Below are positions 49,899 to 58,454 of a stretch of 64,000 nt of DNA, in pieces; position 1 is the stretch's first letter, and every line of letters begins with the position of its first letter. The stretch is from Patulibacter sp. SYSU D01012 (GTDB lineage: Bacteria; Actinomycetota; Thermoleophilia; Solirubrobacterales; Solirubrobacteraceae): contig NZ_JAFMTB010000001.1 of assembly GCF_017916475.1 (NCBI RefSeq), positions 1,950,043 through 2,014,042 of the forward strand. Reading direction: 5' to 3'. The notes beneath the pieces are model-generated. The model made no database searches and was not told the DNA's origin. It saw only the letters and a program-made list of their open reading frames with translations. The translations under genes and the position numbers were made by a program.

Positions 49899-50045
49899 AT
49901 GGAGCCCGAGGACACCACCAGCACCCCCGCCGCGGCCGAGGACGCCGCGGACACGACCCCCGTCGCCGCCGGCGCGGACGAGCTCGTCGAGCAGGACCTG
50001 CTCGTCGAGGACGTCTCCATCGACGGCATGTGCGGGGTGTACTAG
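49899..50045 (+). CDS. mftA: Mycofactocin precursor peptide
   Basis: 48 residues ending in the diagnostic core IDGMCGVY. MftC decarboxylates and cyclises the terminal Val-Tyr of this core, and MftE later cuts it off. The leader is acidic and Ala/Thr-rich (residues 3-30), longer than in mycobacteria, and then ELVEQDLLVEDVS leads into the core. GAGGAG 7 nt before the ATG is a strong ribosome-binding site. Easy to miss because of its length. Confidence 0.95.
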   Translation: MEPEDTTSTPAAAEDAADTTPVAAGADELVEQDLLVEDVSIDGMCGVY

Positions 50046-50047
50046 CC

Positions 50048-50407
50048 GTGAGCACGCCGACCATCACGTCCGCCGCGACGGACGCCCCGGGGGCCGAGGA
50101 CGCCGCGGCGGCCGTGGTGGCCGGACCCGCGTTCGCGTTCGCGCCCGCCGCGCCCTGGGCCCTGAGCCCGCAGGTGGCGCTGCGGCCGGAGCGCTTCGGC
50201 GCGCTCGCCTACCACTTCGGCACCCGCCGGCTCTCGTTCCTGAAGAGTCCGCGGCTGCTCGCCGTCGTCGAGGCGCTGGCCGACCACCCGACGGCCGACG
50301 CCGCCTGCGCGGCCGTCGGCATCGCCCCGGCCGAGCTGCCCGCGATGCGCACCGCGCTGGGCACCCTGGCCCGCACCGACATGATCGTCCCGAGGACCTC
50401 CGCATGA
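50048..50407 (+). CDS. mftB: Mycofactocin peptide chaperone (PqqD-like)
   Basis: 119 residues from a GTG 2 nt after mftA. The RiPP recognition fold is visible from about residue 37 (LSPQVALRPERFGALAYHFGTRRLSFLKSPRLLAVVEALADH), preceded by an Ala-rich head. MftB binds the MftA leader and presents it to MftC. Overlaps mftC by 4 bp. Confidence 0.93.
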   Translation: MSTPTITSAATDAPGAEDAAAAVVAGPAFAFAPAAPWALSPQVALRPERFGALAYHFGTRRLSFLKSPRLLAVVEALADHPTADAACAAVGIAPAELPAMRTALGTLARTDMIVPRTSA

Positions 50408-51813
50408 GCACCGTCCTGCCGCCCGCCGTCACGGCCGCGCCCGCCGCGACTCCGGCGCCCCGCCCCGTCGGCCGGCTCGTCGACGAGTTCCAGTCCGGGC
50501 TCGACGCTCCCATCTGCCTGACGTGGGAGCTGACGTACGCCTGCAACCTCGCGTGCGTGCACTGCCTGAGCTCGTCCGGCCGCCGCGACCCGCGCGAGCT
50601 GTCGACGGCCGAGTGCAAGGCCGTCATCGACGAGCTGCAGCGGATGCAGGTCTTCTACGTGAACATCGGCGGCGGCGAGCCGACGGTGCGCAAGGACTTC
50701 TGGGAGCTCGTGGACTACGCGACGGCGCACCAGGTCGGCGTCAAGTTCTCCACGAACGGCTCGCGGATCGACGCCGAGGTCGCGCGGAAGCTGGCGGCCA
50801 GCGACTACGTCGACGTGCAGATCTCGCTCGACGGCGCCACGGCCGACGTCAACGACCACGTGCGCGGCCCTGGCTCGTACGACACGGCGATGACGGCGAT
50901 GGGCCACCTGAAGGACGCCGGCTTCCGTGGCTTCAAGCTCTCCGTCGTCTGCACCCGCCAGAACATCGGCCAGCTCGACGCGTTCAAGGCGATCGCCGAC
51001 CACTACGGCGCCCAGCTGCGCCTGACCCGCCTGCGCCCGTCGGGCCGCGGGGCGGACACGTGGGACGAGCTGCACCCGCTGCCGCACCAGCAGAAGGAGC
51101 TCTACGACTGGCTCGTCGCCCACGGCGAGGACGTCCTGACCGGCGACTCGTTCTTCCACCTGGCGGCCTACGGCGACGCGCTGCCGGGCCTGAACCTGTG
51201 CGGCGCCGGCCGCGTCGTCTGCCTGATCGATCCGATCGGCGACGTCTACGCCTGCCCGTTCGCCATCCACGACGAGTTCCTGGCCGGCAACGTGCGCTCC
51301 GCCGGGGGCTTCCAGGGCGTCTGGCGCGAGAGCGAGCTGTTCCTGCGGCTGCGCGAGCCGCAGTCCGCAGGCGCGTGCAGCTCGTGCCAGTTCTTCGATG
51401 CGTGCCGCGGCGGCTGCATGGCCGCGAAGTTCTTCACCGGCCTGCCGATGGACGGCCCCGACCCCGAGTGCGTGCTCGGTCACGGCGAGGGGCTGCTGCA
51501 GCAGCGCGGCGACGCCCTGCTGCCGAAGCCGTCGATGGACCACTCCAAGCGGCTGTCGAAGCGCCAGCTGGCCGCGAAGGCGGCGGCCGAGGCCGCGCCG
51601 GCGCTCGACCTGCGCGCGATCGCCCAGATGCCCGACCGCGCGTGCGACGAGAACCCGCTCGCGACGTTCTCGCCCGTCGACCACCTGGCCGCGGCGGCCG
51701 GCGAGCCCGACGCGCTGGGCGCGCTGCGCGACGCCGACCGGCCCGCGTCGGGTGGCGCGGGCGACCGGTCCGCGCTCGCCGGCCTGACCGTCCGCCAGGC
51801 GCAGGAGGGCTGA
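50404..51813 (+). CDS. mftC: Mycofactocin radical SAM maturase
   Basis: 469 residues. The radical SAM cluster motif is CNLACVHC (Cys47, Cys51, Cys54), and the SPASM domain carries the CGAGRVVCLI, CPFAIHDEF, CSSCQFFDACRGGC and PECVLG cysteines for two auxiliary clusters. It oxidatively decarboxylates and crosslinks the MftA C-terminus. After the SPASM domain there are about 95 residues (from LLPKPSMDHSKR on), longer than I expect for mycobacterial MftC. 3 nt before mftD. Confidence 0.95.
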   Translation: MSTVLPPAVTAAPAATPAPRPVGRLVDEFQSGLDAPICLTWELTYACNLACVHCLSSSGRRDPRELSTAECKAVIDELQRMQVFYVNIGGGEPTVRKDFWELVDYATAHQVGVKFSTNGSRIDAEVARKLAASDYVDVQISLDGATADVNDHVRGPGSYDTAMTAMGHLKDAGFRGFKLSVVCTRQNIGQLDAFKAIADHYGAQLRLTRLRPSGRGADTWDELHPLPHQQKELYDWLVAHGEDVLTGDSFFHLAAYGDALPGLNLCGAGRVVCLIDPIGDVYACPFAIHDEFLAGNVRSAGGFQGVWRESELFLRLREPQSAGACSSCQFFDACRGGCMAAKFFTGLPMDGPDPECVLGHGEGLLQQRGDALLPKPSMDHSKRLSKRQLAAKAAAEAAPALDLRAIAQMPDRACDENPLATFSPVDHLAAAAGEPDALGALRDADRPASGGAGDRSALAGLTVRQAQEG

Positions 51814-51816
51814 CCC

Positions 51817-53007
51817 GTGGCCAGCACGAAGGAGTGGTTCGAGTCCGTCGCCGAGGCGCAGCGCCGCGCGAAGAAGCGCCTGCCCGCCTCGGTCTACGGC
51901 GCGCTGATCGCCGGCGCCGAGTCGGGGGCGACGGTGGACGACAACGTCGCGGCGTTCCGCGAGCTCGGGTTCTTCCCGCGCATCGCGACGGGGCTCAACG
52001 AGCCGCGCGAGCTGGCGACGACGGTGATGGGGCAGGAGCTGTCCATGCCGGTGCTCGTCTCGCCGACCGGGGTCCAGGCCGTGCACCCCGAGGGCGAGGT
52101 CGCCGTCGGCCGCGCCGTCGCCGCGGCCGGGACCGCCGCGGGCCTCTCGTCGTTCGCGTCGAAGGCGATCGAGGAGGTCGTCGCGGTCAACCCGAAGACG
52201 TTCTTCCAGGTCTACTGGATGGGCGGCCGGGAGCGGGTCGTCCAGATCATGGAGCGGGCCCGCGCGGCCGGGGCGCCGGGGATCATCCTGACGCTCGACT
52301 GGACGTTCGCCCACCGCCGCGACTGGGGCTCGCCCGCGATCCCCGAGCACCTGGACCTGAAGGCGATGACGAGGATGTCGCCCGAGGTGCTCCGCCGGCC
52401 GAAGTGGCTGGCGCAGTTCGTCCGCGCGGGCGCGCTGCCCGATCTGACGGCGCCGAACATGACGCCGCCGGGCGGCGAGGCGCCGACGTTCTTCGGCGCG
52501 TACGGCGAGTGGATGATGACCGAGAAGCCGTCGTGGGACGACATCGCGTGGATGCGCGCGCAGTGGGACGGCCCGTTCCTGATCAAGGGCGTCACGCACC
52601 CCGAGGACGCGCGCCGGGCCGTCGCCGCCGGCGCCACCGCGATCTCGGTGTCCAACCACGGGGGCAACAACCTGGACGGCACGCCGGCGACGATCCGCGC
52701 GCTGCCGGCGGTGGTCGACGCGGTCGGCGACGAGGTCGAGGTGCTGCTCGACGGCGGCGTGCGCCGCGGCTCCGACGTCGTGAAGGCCGTGGCGCTCGGC
52801 GCCCGCGCGGTGATGCTCGGCCGCGCAGCGCTGTGGGGCCTGGCCGCGAACGGCGAGGCCGGGGTGAGCAACGTCCTCGAGATCATGCGGGCCGGCATCG
52901 ACGAGACGCTGGTGGGCCTGGGCCGCACGTCGATCCACGACCTGTCGCCGGCTGACGTCGTCGTCCCGGACGGGTTCGTGCGCCGGCCCGTCGCGCAGCC
53001 CGCCTGA
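51817..53007 (+). CDS. mftD: Mycofactocin system FMN-dependent oxidase
   Basis: 396 residues, alpha-hydroxy-acid oxidase TIM barrel. FFQVYWMGGRERV, FLIKGVTHPEDARRAV (FMN-contacting lysine), VSNHGGNNLDGTPAT (active-site His and neighbouring Arg-like position) and the phosphate loop VLLDGGVRRGSDVVKA are seen. In the pathway MftD oxidises the AHDP heterocycle to pre-mycofactocin, making the redox-active diketo moiety. GTG start 3 nt after mftC. Confidence 0.95.
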   Translation: MASTKEWFESVAEAQRRAKKRLPASVYGALIAGAESGATVDDNVAAFRELGFFPRIATGLNEPRELATTVMGQELSMPVLVSPTGVQAVHPEGEVAVGRAVAAAGTAAGLSSFASKAIEEVVAVNPKTFFQVYWMGGRERVVQIMERARAAGAPGIILTLDWTFAHRRDWGSPAIPEHLDLKAMTRMSPEVLRRPKWLAQFVRAGALPDLTAPNMTPPGGEAPTFFGAYGEWMMTEKPSWDDIAWMRAQWDGPFLIKGVTHPEDARRAVAAGATAISVSNHGGNNLDGTPATIRALPAVVDAVGDEVEVLLDGGVRRGSDVVKAVALGARAVMLGRAALWGLAANGEAGVSNVLEIMRAGIDETLVGLGRTSIHDLSPADVVVPDGFVRRPVAQPA

Positions 53008-53014
53008 GCCTGAG

Positions 53015-53767
53015 GTGACGACGCTCGCCGACACCCGCTGGACCGACCTGTCGGAGGGAAAGGGGCTGCTGCTCGTCGTGCCGGTCGGTGCGACGGAGCA
53101 GCACGGCCCGCACCTGCCGATGACGACGGACACCGACATCGCGGTGGCGCTCGCGGCGGCGCTGGACCGCGAGCGCGACGACGTCGTGCTCGCCCCGCCG
53201 GTGGCGTTCGGCTCGAGCGGCGAGCACCAGGCGTTCCCCGGCACGCTGTCGATCGGCCGCGAGGCCACCGAGCTGCTGCTCGTCGAGCTGGGGCGGTCGG
53301 CGACGGAGACCTTCCGACGCGTGCTGTTCGTCAGCACCCACGGGGGGAACGTCGAGCCCGTGAACGCGGCCGTGCGCCGGCTGCGGGAGGAGGGCCGCGA
53401 CGTGCGCGCCTGGTCACCGGGCTGGGACGGCGATCTGCACGCCGGGCACGTCGAGACGTCGGTGATGCTCGTCCTGGCGCCCGAGGCGGTGCGCACCGGC
53501 AGCGTGGTGCGCGGCGAGACCGCCCCGCTGGACGAGATCCTGCCCCAGATGCGCCGGGAGGGCGTGATCGGGGTGAGCGCGAGCGGCGTGCTCGGCGACG
53601 CAACCACCGCGACGGTCGAGGACGGGCGGACGCTCCTGCGGCGGGCGCTGACCGACCTGGCGGAGGCGGTGGAGGCGTGGCTGCGGGCCACGCCGGACGC
53701 GGCGGGCGGGGACGCGGGGGAGACGCGCGTGCGGGTGTCCGGGGCGGTGAGCGATGCCGGGCGGTGA
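53015..53767 (+). CDS. mftE: Mycofactocin precursor peptide peptidase (creatininase family)
   Basis: 250 residues with the creatininase metal-site motifs: VPVGATEQHGPHLPMTTDTDIA, FGSSGEHQAFPGTLSIG, VSTHGGN and WDGDLHAGHVETSVML. It releases the C-terminal Val-Tyr-derived heterocycle (AHDP) from processed MftA. GTG start 7 nt after mftD; its last 14 bp overlap mftF. Confidence 0.94.
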   Translation: MTTLADTRWTDLSEGKGLLLVVPVGATEQHGPHLPMTTDTDIAVALAAALDRERDDVVLAPPVAFGSSGEHQAFPGTLSIGREATELLLVELGRSATETFRRVLFVSTHGGNVEPVNAAVRRLREEGRDVRAWSPGWDGDLHAGHVETSVMLVLAPEAVRTGSVVRGETAPLDEILPQMRREGVIGVSASGVLGDATTATVEDGRTLLRRALTDLAEAVEAWLRATPDAAGGDAGETRVRVSGAVSDAGR

Positions 53768-55445
53768 GGTACGGGCTGGCGCTTCACCCGCGGCGGCCGG
53801 GGCGGCCGCGCCGGCGACGGGGGCCGAGGCCGCGGCCGGGGCCGCGGCGAGCGCGCCGATGTCGTCGGGCCGCGACGTCCCGCTGCCCGAGGGCTTCGGC
53901 CTGGTGCTCGACGCGTCGGCGCGCGTGCGGGACGGCGGAAGGACCGTCGAGGGCGGCCACCCGCGGCGGGTGCTGCGGCTGACGAGCGCCGGGGCCGCGG
54001 CGGTGCGCGCACTCTGCGCGGGCGTCGGCGCGGGGGACGGGGGGACGCGGGCCGGGGAGCGGTCCGCGCGGGGCGGGGAAGCGGCGGCAGCGGATGGCGA
54101 CCCGGAGGGCGGCGCCGCGAGTCCGCTCGGCGCGTCCCCGGCCGCCCGCGCGCTCGCCCGGCGGCTCGTCGACGCCGGGGTCGCCCATCCGGTGCCGCCC
54201 GCCGCGCGGCCGCGGGACGTGGCCGACGTGACCGTCGTGATCCCGGTGCGCGACCGCCCGGACGAGCTCGCCCGCTGCCTGCGCGCGTTGGGCGGGCACC
54301 CGCACGTGACGGTCGTCGACGACGGCTCGCGTGACGCCCCCGCCGTCGCCCGCGTGGCGGCCGCGCACGGCGCGCGGCTGGTCCGCCGCGAGGCATCCGG
54401 GGGGCCGGGGGTGGCCCGCAACCACGCGCTGCGGGCGGGCGTGGCCACGTCGCTCGTCGCGTTCCTCGACAGCGACTGCGTCGTCCCGCCGGGTTGGCTC
54501 GACGGCCTGGTGGGGCACTTCCGCGACCCCGTCGTCGGCGGGGTCGCGCCGCGCGTGCGGGGCCAGCGCGACGGCGACGCGACCATCGAGCGCTGGGCCG
54601 CGGCGCGCTCGCCGCTCGACCTGGGGCCCCGGCCGGCGCGCGTCGCGCCCGGCACGCGCGTCTCGTACGTCCCCACCGCGGCGCTGGTCGTCCGCCGGTC
54701 GGCGCTGGGCGACGGCTTCGACGAGGCGCTGCGCTACGGCGAGGACGTCAACCTGGTCTGGCGGCTGCACGACGCCGGCTGGGCGCTCCGGTACGAGCCG
54801 TCCGTCGTCGTCGACCACCGCGAGCCGGCGCGCTGGGCCGCGTTCCTCGGGCGCCGCTTTCGGTACGGCTCGTCCGCGGGGCCGTTGGCGCGCCGGCACC
54901 CGGGGCGGCTGGCGCCCGTCGTCCTCAGCCCGTGGCCGACGGTCACGGCGGCGCTGCTCGTCGCGCGTCGTCCCCGGGCGGCGGCCGCGGTGGGCCTGGT
55001 CGACGGCGTGCGGACCGCCCGTCGCCTGCGTCCGCTCGGGTTGTCGGGCGCGGCCGCGGCCGGGGCGGTGGCGAGGACGACGCTGCAGACGCTCGACGGT
55101 CTGGCCCGCGCCGGCACGATGCTCGCCCCGGCGCCCCTGCTCGCCGTCGCGACCGCCCGCTCGCGGCTGCGCGCGCCGCTCCTGGCGCTGACCCTCGGAG
55201 CGCCGCTCGCTGCCTGGGGCCGGGCGCGGGCGGCGGGACGCACCGCGGGCCTCGGTCCGGTGCGGTGGACCGCGGCGAGCCTGGCGGACGACGCCGCCTA
55301 CGGGGCCGGCGTGTGGGCGGGCGCCGTCCGGGCGCGGGCACCGCAGGCGCTGCTGCCCGCCCTCGGCCGGCCGGCCGGGCGGACGGCCCCCGCGTCGCCG
55401 GCGCTCGGCGGAGCGCCGAAGCCTCCTGCCGGCGGCGCGGCATGA
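53754..55445 (+). CDS. mftF: Mycofactocin glycosyltransferase
   Basis: 563 residues. An Ala/Gly-rich head (1-30), then a domain that could bind the aglycone (LPEGFGLVLDASARVRDGG...), then a GT2 fold from about residue 160 (VTVVIPVRDRPDELARCLRAL, VVDDGSRD, VAFLDSDCVVPPGWLD, EDVNLVWRLHDAG) with the nucleotide-sugar DxD region at DSDC, and a hydrophobic C-terminal part with Ala-rich helices. MftF adds beta-1,4-glucose units to pre-mycofactocin. Overlaps mftE by 14 bp and mftG by 4 bp. Confidence 0.93.
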   Translation: MPGGEVRAGASPAAAGAAAPATGAEAAAGAAASAPMSSGRDVPLPEGFGLVLDASARVRDGGRTVEGGHPRRVLRLTSAGAAAVRALCAGVGAGDGGTRAGERSARGGEAAAADGDPEGGAASPLGASPAARALARRLVDAGVAHPVPPAARPRDVADVTVVIPVRDRPDELARCLRALGGHPHVTVVDDGSRDAPAVARVAAAHGARLVRREASGGPGVARNHALRAGVATSLVAFLDSDCVVPPGWLDGLVGHFRDPVVGGVAPRVRGQRDGDATIERWAAARSPLDLGPRPARVAPGTRVSYVPTAALVVRRSALGDGFDEALRYGEDVNLVWRLHDAGWALRYEPSVVVDHREPARWAAFLGRRFRYGSSAGPLARRHPGRLAPVVLSPWPTVTAALLVARRPRAAAAVGLVDGVRTARRLRPLGLSGAAAAGAVARTTLQTLDGLARAGTMLAPAPLLAVATARSRLRAPLLALTLGAPLAAWGRARAAGRTAGLGPVRWTAASLADDAAYGAGVWAGAVRARAPQALLPALGRPAGRTAPASPALGGAPKPPAGGAA

Positions 55446-57064
55446 CGCCCCCGCTCGCCGCCGCGTACGACGTGATCGTCGTCGGCGCGGGATCGGCCGG
55501 CTGCGTCCTCGCCGCGCGACTGGCGGAGGAGTCGGACCGCACCGTGCTGCTGCTCGAGGCCGGCCCCGTGGCGGCCGACGAGGCGAGCTACCCCGCGGTG
55601 CTGCGCGACGAGCGCACGTTCCCGCAGGACCACCTGTGGCGCTACGACGGATTTCACGCGCCGGGCGAGTCGGCCGCGAGCATCGTCCGCGGGCGCGTGC
55701 TCGGCGGCTCGGGCGCGGTCAACGGGATGATCTGGCAGCGCGGGCTGCCCGAGGACTACGACGGCTGGGGCATGCCGGGCTGGACGGCGGCCGACATGGG
55801 ACGGGCCTTCGACCGGCTGGAGGACGACCGCGACCGGGCGGCCGCGGAGCGCGCAGGCGCGGCCGAGGAGCGTGCCGGTCGCGTCGGCGCGGGTGCGGGC
55901 GTGTCCGAAGGCGCGGTCCGCACGGGGCTGACGCGTGGTCCGGTGCCGATCCGTCGCCACGGCCGGCATGAGTGGGCGCCGGCGCACGCCGCCTTTCACG
56001 ACGCGCTGCGCGATCTCGGCGCACCGGCGAACCCGGACCTGGCCCGCGCCGAGCACCAGGGCGTCGGCCCGTACGCGCGCAACGCCAGCGACGGGCGGCG
56101 GATGGGCGCCGCGCTCACGCACCTGCTGCCGGCGCTCGGGCGCCCGAACCTGACCGTGCGCGGGGGCGCGACCGTGCGCCGCGTGGCGTTCGCGGGCACC
56201 CGCGCCGTCGGGGTCGACGTCGAGCTGGACGGGCGGGTCGAGCGGATCGGGGCGGGCGAGATCGTCCTGTGCGCCGGCGCGATCGAGACCCCGCAGCTGC
56301 TCGTCCACTCCGGCGTCGGCCCGGCGGAGACCGTGACGCGGCTGGGTGTCGCCCCGGCCGCCGACCTGCCGGGCGTGGGCCAGAGCCTGACGGACCACCC
56401 GTCGATCGTCGTCGCCGTGCGCTTCCACGAACACATCCGCCACTGGGACCTGCGCTGCCTCGTCGGCCTCGTCTCGACCTCGTCGCTCGCCGCCGCGGCG
56501 GGCGCCCGCAGCGACGTGCAGACCCTGGTGATGTCGGGCCCGTACGTCGGCACGAACGGCGGCCACGCCCCGCTCGCGCCCGACCCGGACCGCGTCGACT
56601 GCGTGCTGAACCCGATCCTCTACGCGCCGGAGAGCGTCGGCCGGGTCGAGGTCGCCTCCGCCGACCCGCGCGCCCGGCCGCGGATCCACTACGACTACCT
56701 GCGCTCGGACGCCGACCGCGCCCGGCTGCGCGAGGCGCTGCGCCAGACGGCCCGCGTGCTCGACCACCCGGCGTTCGCGGACCTGATCGACGACCGCGCG
56801 GGCGCCCCCGACGAGCGAACGTTGGACGACGACGCGCTCCTCGACGCGTGGATGCGCCCGGCGCTGCGCAGCACGCTGCACGGCTGCGGCACCTGCCGGA
56901 TGGGTCCGGACGACGACGCGCTGGCCGTGGTCGACCGCCGCTGCCGCGTGCGTGGCGTCGAGGGCCTGTCGGTCGTCGACCTGTCCGTCGTGCCGCGCGC
57001 GCCGACGGCGCCGACGAACGCGACGGCGATGGCGGTGGCGGAGCGGGTGGCTTCAGCTAGGTGA
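55442..57064 (+). CDS. mftG: Mycofactocin-associated GMC oxidoreductase
   Basis: 540 residues of the GMC flavoenzyme family: ADP-binding GAGSAGCVLAARLAE near residue 16, RGRVLGGSGAVNGMIWQRG, GAIETPQLLVHSGVG (GMC signature 2) and the catalytic HGCGTCRMG histidine near residue 480, with NATAMAVAERVA at the end. In mycobacteria MftG helps pass electrons from reduced mycofactocin to respiration. A linker at about 125-160 is Ala/Gly/Glu-rich. Last gene of the cluster; the base composition changes right after its stop. Confidence 0.93.
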   Translation: MTPPLAAAYDVIVVGAGSAGCVLAARLAEESDRTVLLLEAGPVAADEASYPAVLRDERTFPQDHLWRYDGFHAPGESAASIVRGRVLGGSGAVNGMIWQRGLPEDYDGWGMPGWTAADMGRAFDRLEDDRDRAAAERAGAAEERAGRVGAGAGVSEGAVRTGLTRGPVPIRRHGRHEWAPAHAAFHDALRDLGAPANPDLARAEHQGVGPYARNASDGRRMGAALTHLLPALGRPNLTVRGGATVRRVAFAGTRAVGVDVELDGRVERIGAGEIVLCAGAIETPQLLVHSGVGPAETVTRLGVAPAADLPGVGQSLTDHPSIVVAVRFHEHIRHWDLRCLVGLVSTSSLAAAAGARSDVQTLVMSGPYVGTNGGHAPLAPDPDRVDCVLNPILYAPESVGRVEVASADPRARPRIHYDYLRSDADRARLREALRQTARVLDHPAFADLIDDRAGAPDERTLDDDALLDAWMRPALRSTLHGCGTCRMGPDDDALAVVDRRCRVRGVEGLSVVDLSVVPRAPTAPTNATAMAVAERVASAR

Positions 57065-57404
57065 GAAAGCGGGCCCCGCGGGGACGCGTCTATCGGCGGG
57101 AGGCCGGGATGCGCTTCCCGATGCGTCGAACTACGCCCACGACTCGCGGTCACACGCCAGCTCCCGTGGTTCCTTGTCATTGCTTGGGGCCCTTCCTGCT
57201 TCGTGAAGCTCTTTGTTGGCGCCGAGGCTTAACGGCTTCGGACTACGTGGTTGGCCTGGCGTAGCGTCACTCGTGCCGAACTGCTGTCGCGGGCCGTCCA
57301 CCCGGACGGCGACGCGGGTAGACCCGCCACCCCATGTGGCGAACGCCGCCGGCCTCAGTCTCCAGCATTTGCGAATCTTGAGCGTTTGCGGCACAGTTGA
57401 CGAC
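57065..57404. other. 340-bp non-coding stretch starting the lower-GC island
   Basis: No supportable gene, tRNA or repeat. Composition falls from above 75 % GC in mftG to clearly lower values. TTGCGA (57369-57374), a 17-nt gap and CACAGT (57392-57397) at its right end form a plausible promoter for the next gene. Confidence 0.6.
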
Positions 57405-58109
57405 GTGATCGGTCTGTCAAACGATGACGTCCGAACGATCGGCTCGGTAGCAACGACAGTGGGCGTGATCGCGGCTCTGTTCGGAACGAATCTCCGGGCG
57501 AAACTGCGACAACCCAAGCTAACTCTGCTCTACCACGGGCTCGAGACCGGCCCCTACTGGGACCACATTGAGTTGGCCGCGGATGACGGGACGGTTGAAG
57601 GCGCTCGGCCTCGGCGCTTCTGGCTGAGGCTTAGGGTCTACAACGCTCCGGGCCGAGACACGGCAGAGAATGTCCAGGTTCTCGTCACGTCGTATAGAGC
57701 AAGCAACCGGCTCGGACTAGACCCCCGTCCGCTGGTGTGGTCCGGATTGGCGGAGCGCGACGTCAAGGCTGACGAGGTGTCAAAGCCGCCCATCACGGCG
57801 ATCGATCTTCCGTCCGACGTTTACCGGCATGTCGACCTTATCCGCATAGATGGGGCTACCGACGAAGTCACCGGCCGGTTGTGCGTCTACCCAAGACCGC
57901 GGGCGAAGGCTGACGACTTGTCGGATCGGGCGGTTCACGTGACCTTTGCGGTGACGGCGAAGAACATCGACGCGCTCCACTACGAAGCGACCATCGAATT
58001 CGACAATCTTCGCGGGACGGCCCGCTTGGTGGATGGTCTGCGCGGACCCTTGAGAACCTCTCTAGCGGATCGCGCGGCGCGAAGGATAGGCCGTCGGCGC
58101 CCTATTTAA
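57405..58109 (+). CDS. Membrane-anchored protein of unknown function
   Basis: 234 residues from a GTG at 57405, chosen because CACAGT ends 7 nt before it. One N-terminal helix (IGSVATTVGVIAALFG, about 11-26) is followed by basic residues and a soluble domain of beta character (KLTLLYHGLE, FWLRLRVYNAPGRDTAENVQVLVTS, VHVTFAVTAKNID, YEATIEFDN). This helix-plus-beta-domain design is common among uncharacterised proteins of accessory islands. Codon use is less GC-biased than the neighbours, suggesting acquisition. Confidence 0.7.
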   Translation: MIGLSNDDVRTIGSVATTVGVIAALFGTNLRAKLRQPKLTLLYHGLETGPYWDHIELAADDGTVEGARPRRFWLRLRVYNAPGRDTAENVQVLVTSYRASNRLGLDPRPLVWSGLAERDVKADEVSKPPITAIDLPSDVYRHVDLIRIDGATDEVTGRLCVYPRPRAKADDLSDRAVHVTFAVTAKNIDALHYEATIEFDNLRGTARLVDGLRGPLRTSLADRAARRIGRRRPI

Positions 58110-58454
58110 GCCGTCCGCCGCGGTCTGTACTCAGCGGCTGCGAGAGCAAATTGCCGCAATCGACAATGCGGTCCGCTAGCTGTGGAGCCGCCGAGGGCGC
58201 CGTCAACCGGCGAATATTCCAGCACGTCGTGTGCGCATATCACACGAGCATTTCACTTACGCGTTGGTACGGAAGGGGTGATGTCGCTGCCAGTGTCTCG
58301 TCGAGACGCGAGCACGTTGTTGTGAAAGTTGAGCGTCTCGGGTGGGAACTAGTCGACTGCTGGAAAAAGGTCGGGGCGTCATATTCACGTCATGGCGCCG
58401 GTGACGGCGTTCGCGCGCCGTCCGGGGCCGTCGTCGTGGGCAAACAGCGGTACC
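58110..58454. other. 345-bp non-coding stretch between convergent island genes
   Basis: No gene supported. One small hairpin, GACGGCG-TTCGCG-CGCCGTC (58403-58422), lies 32 bp from the end of the nucleotidyltransferase gene and may help terminate it. AT-richer blocks occur around 58220-58260 and 58380. Confidence 0.5.

Noticed and set aside
50209-54396. Long minus-strand frame opposite the mft genes
   Set aside because: Shadow of mftB-mftF, which have complete catalytic motifs.
57061-57264. Small frame just after mftG as an extra mycofactocin gene
   Set aside because: Arg/Pro/Cys-rich with no conserved motif, and it lies in the compositionally foreign stretch.
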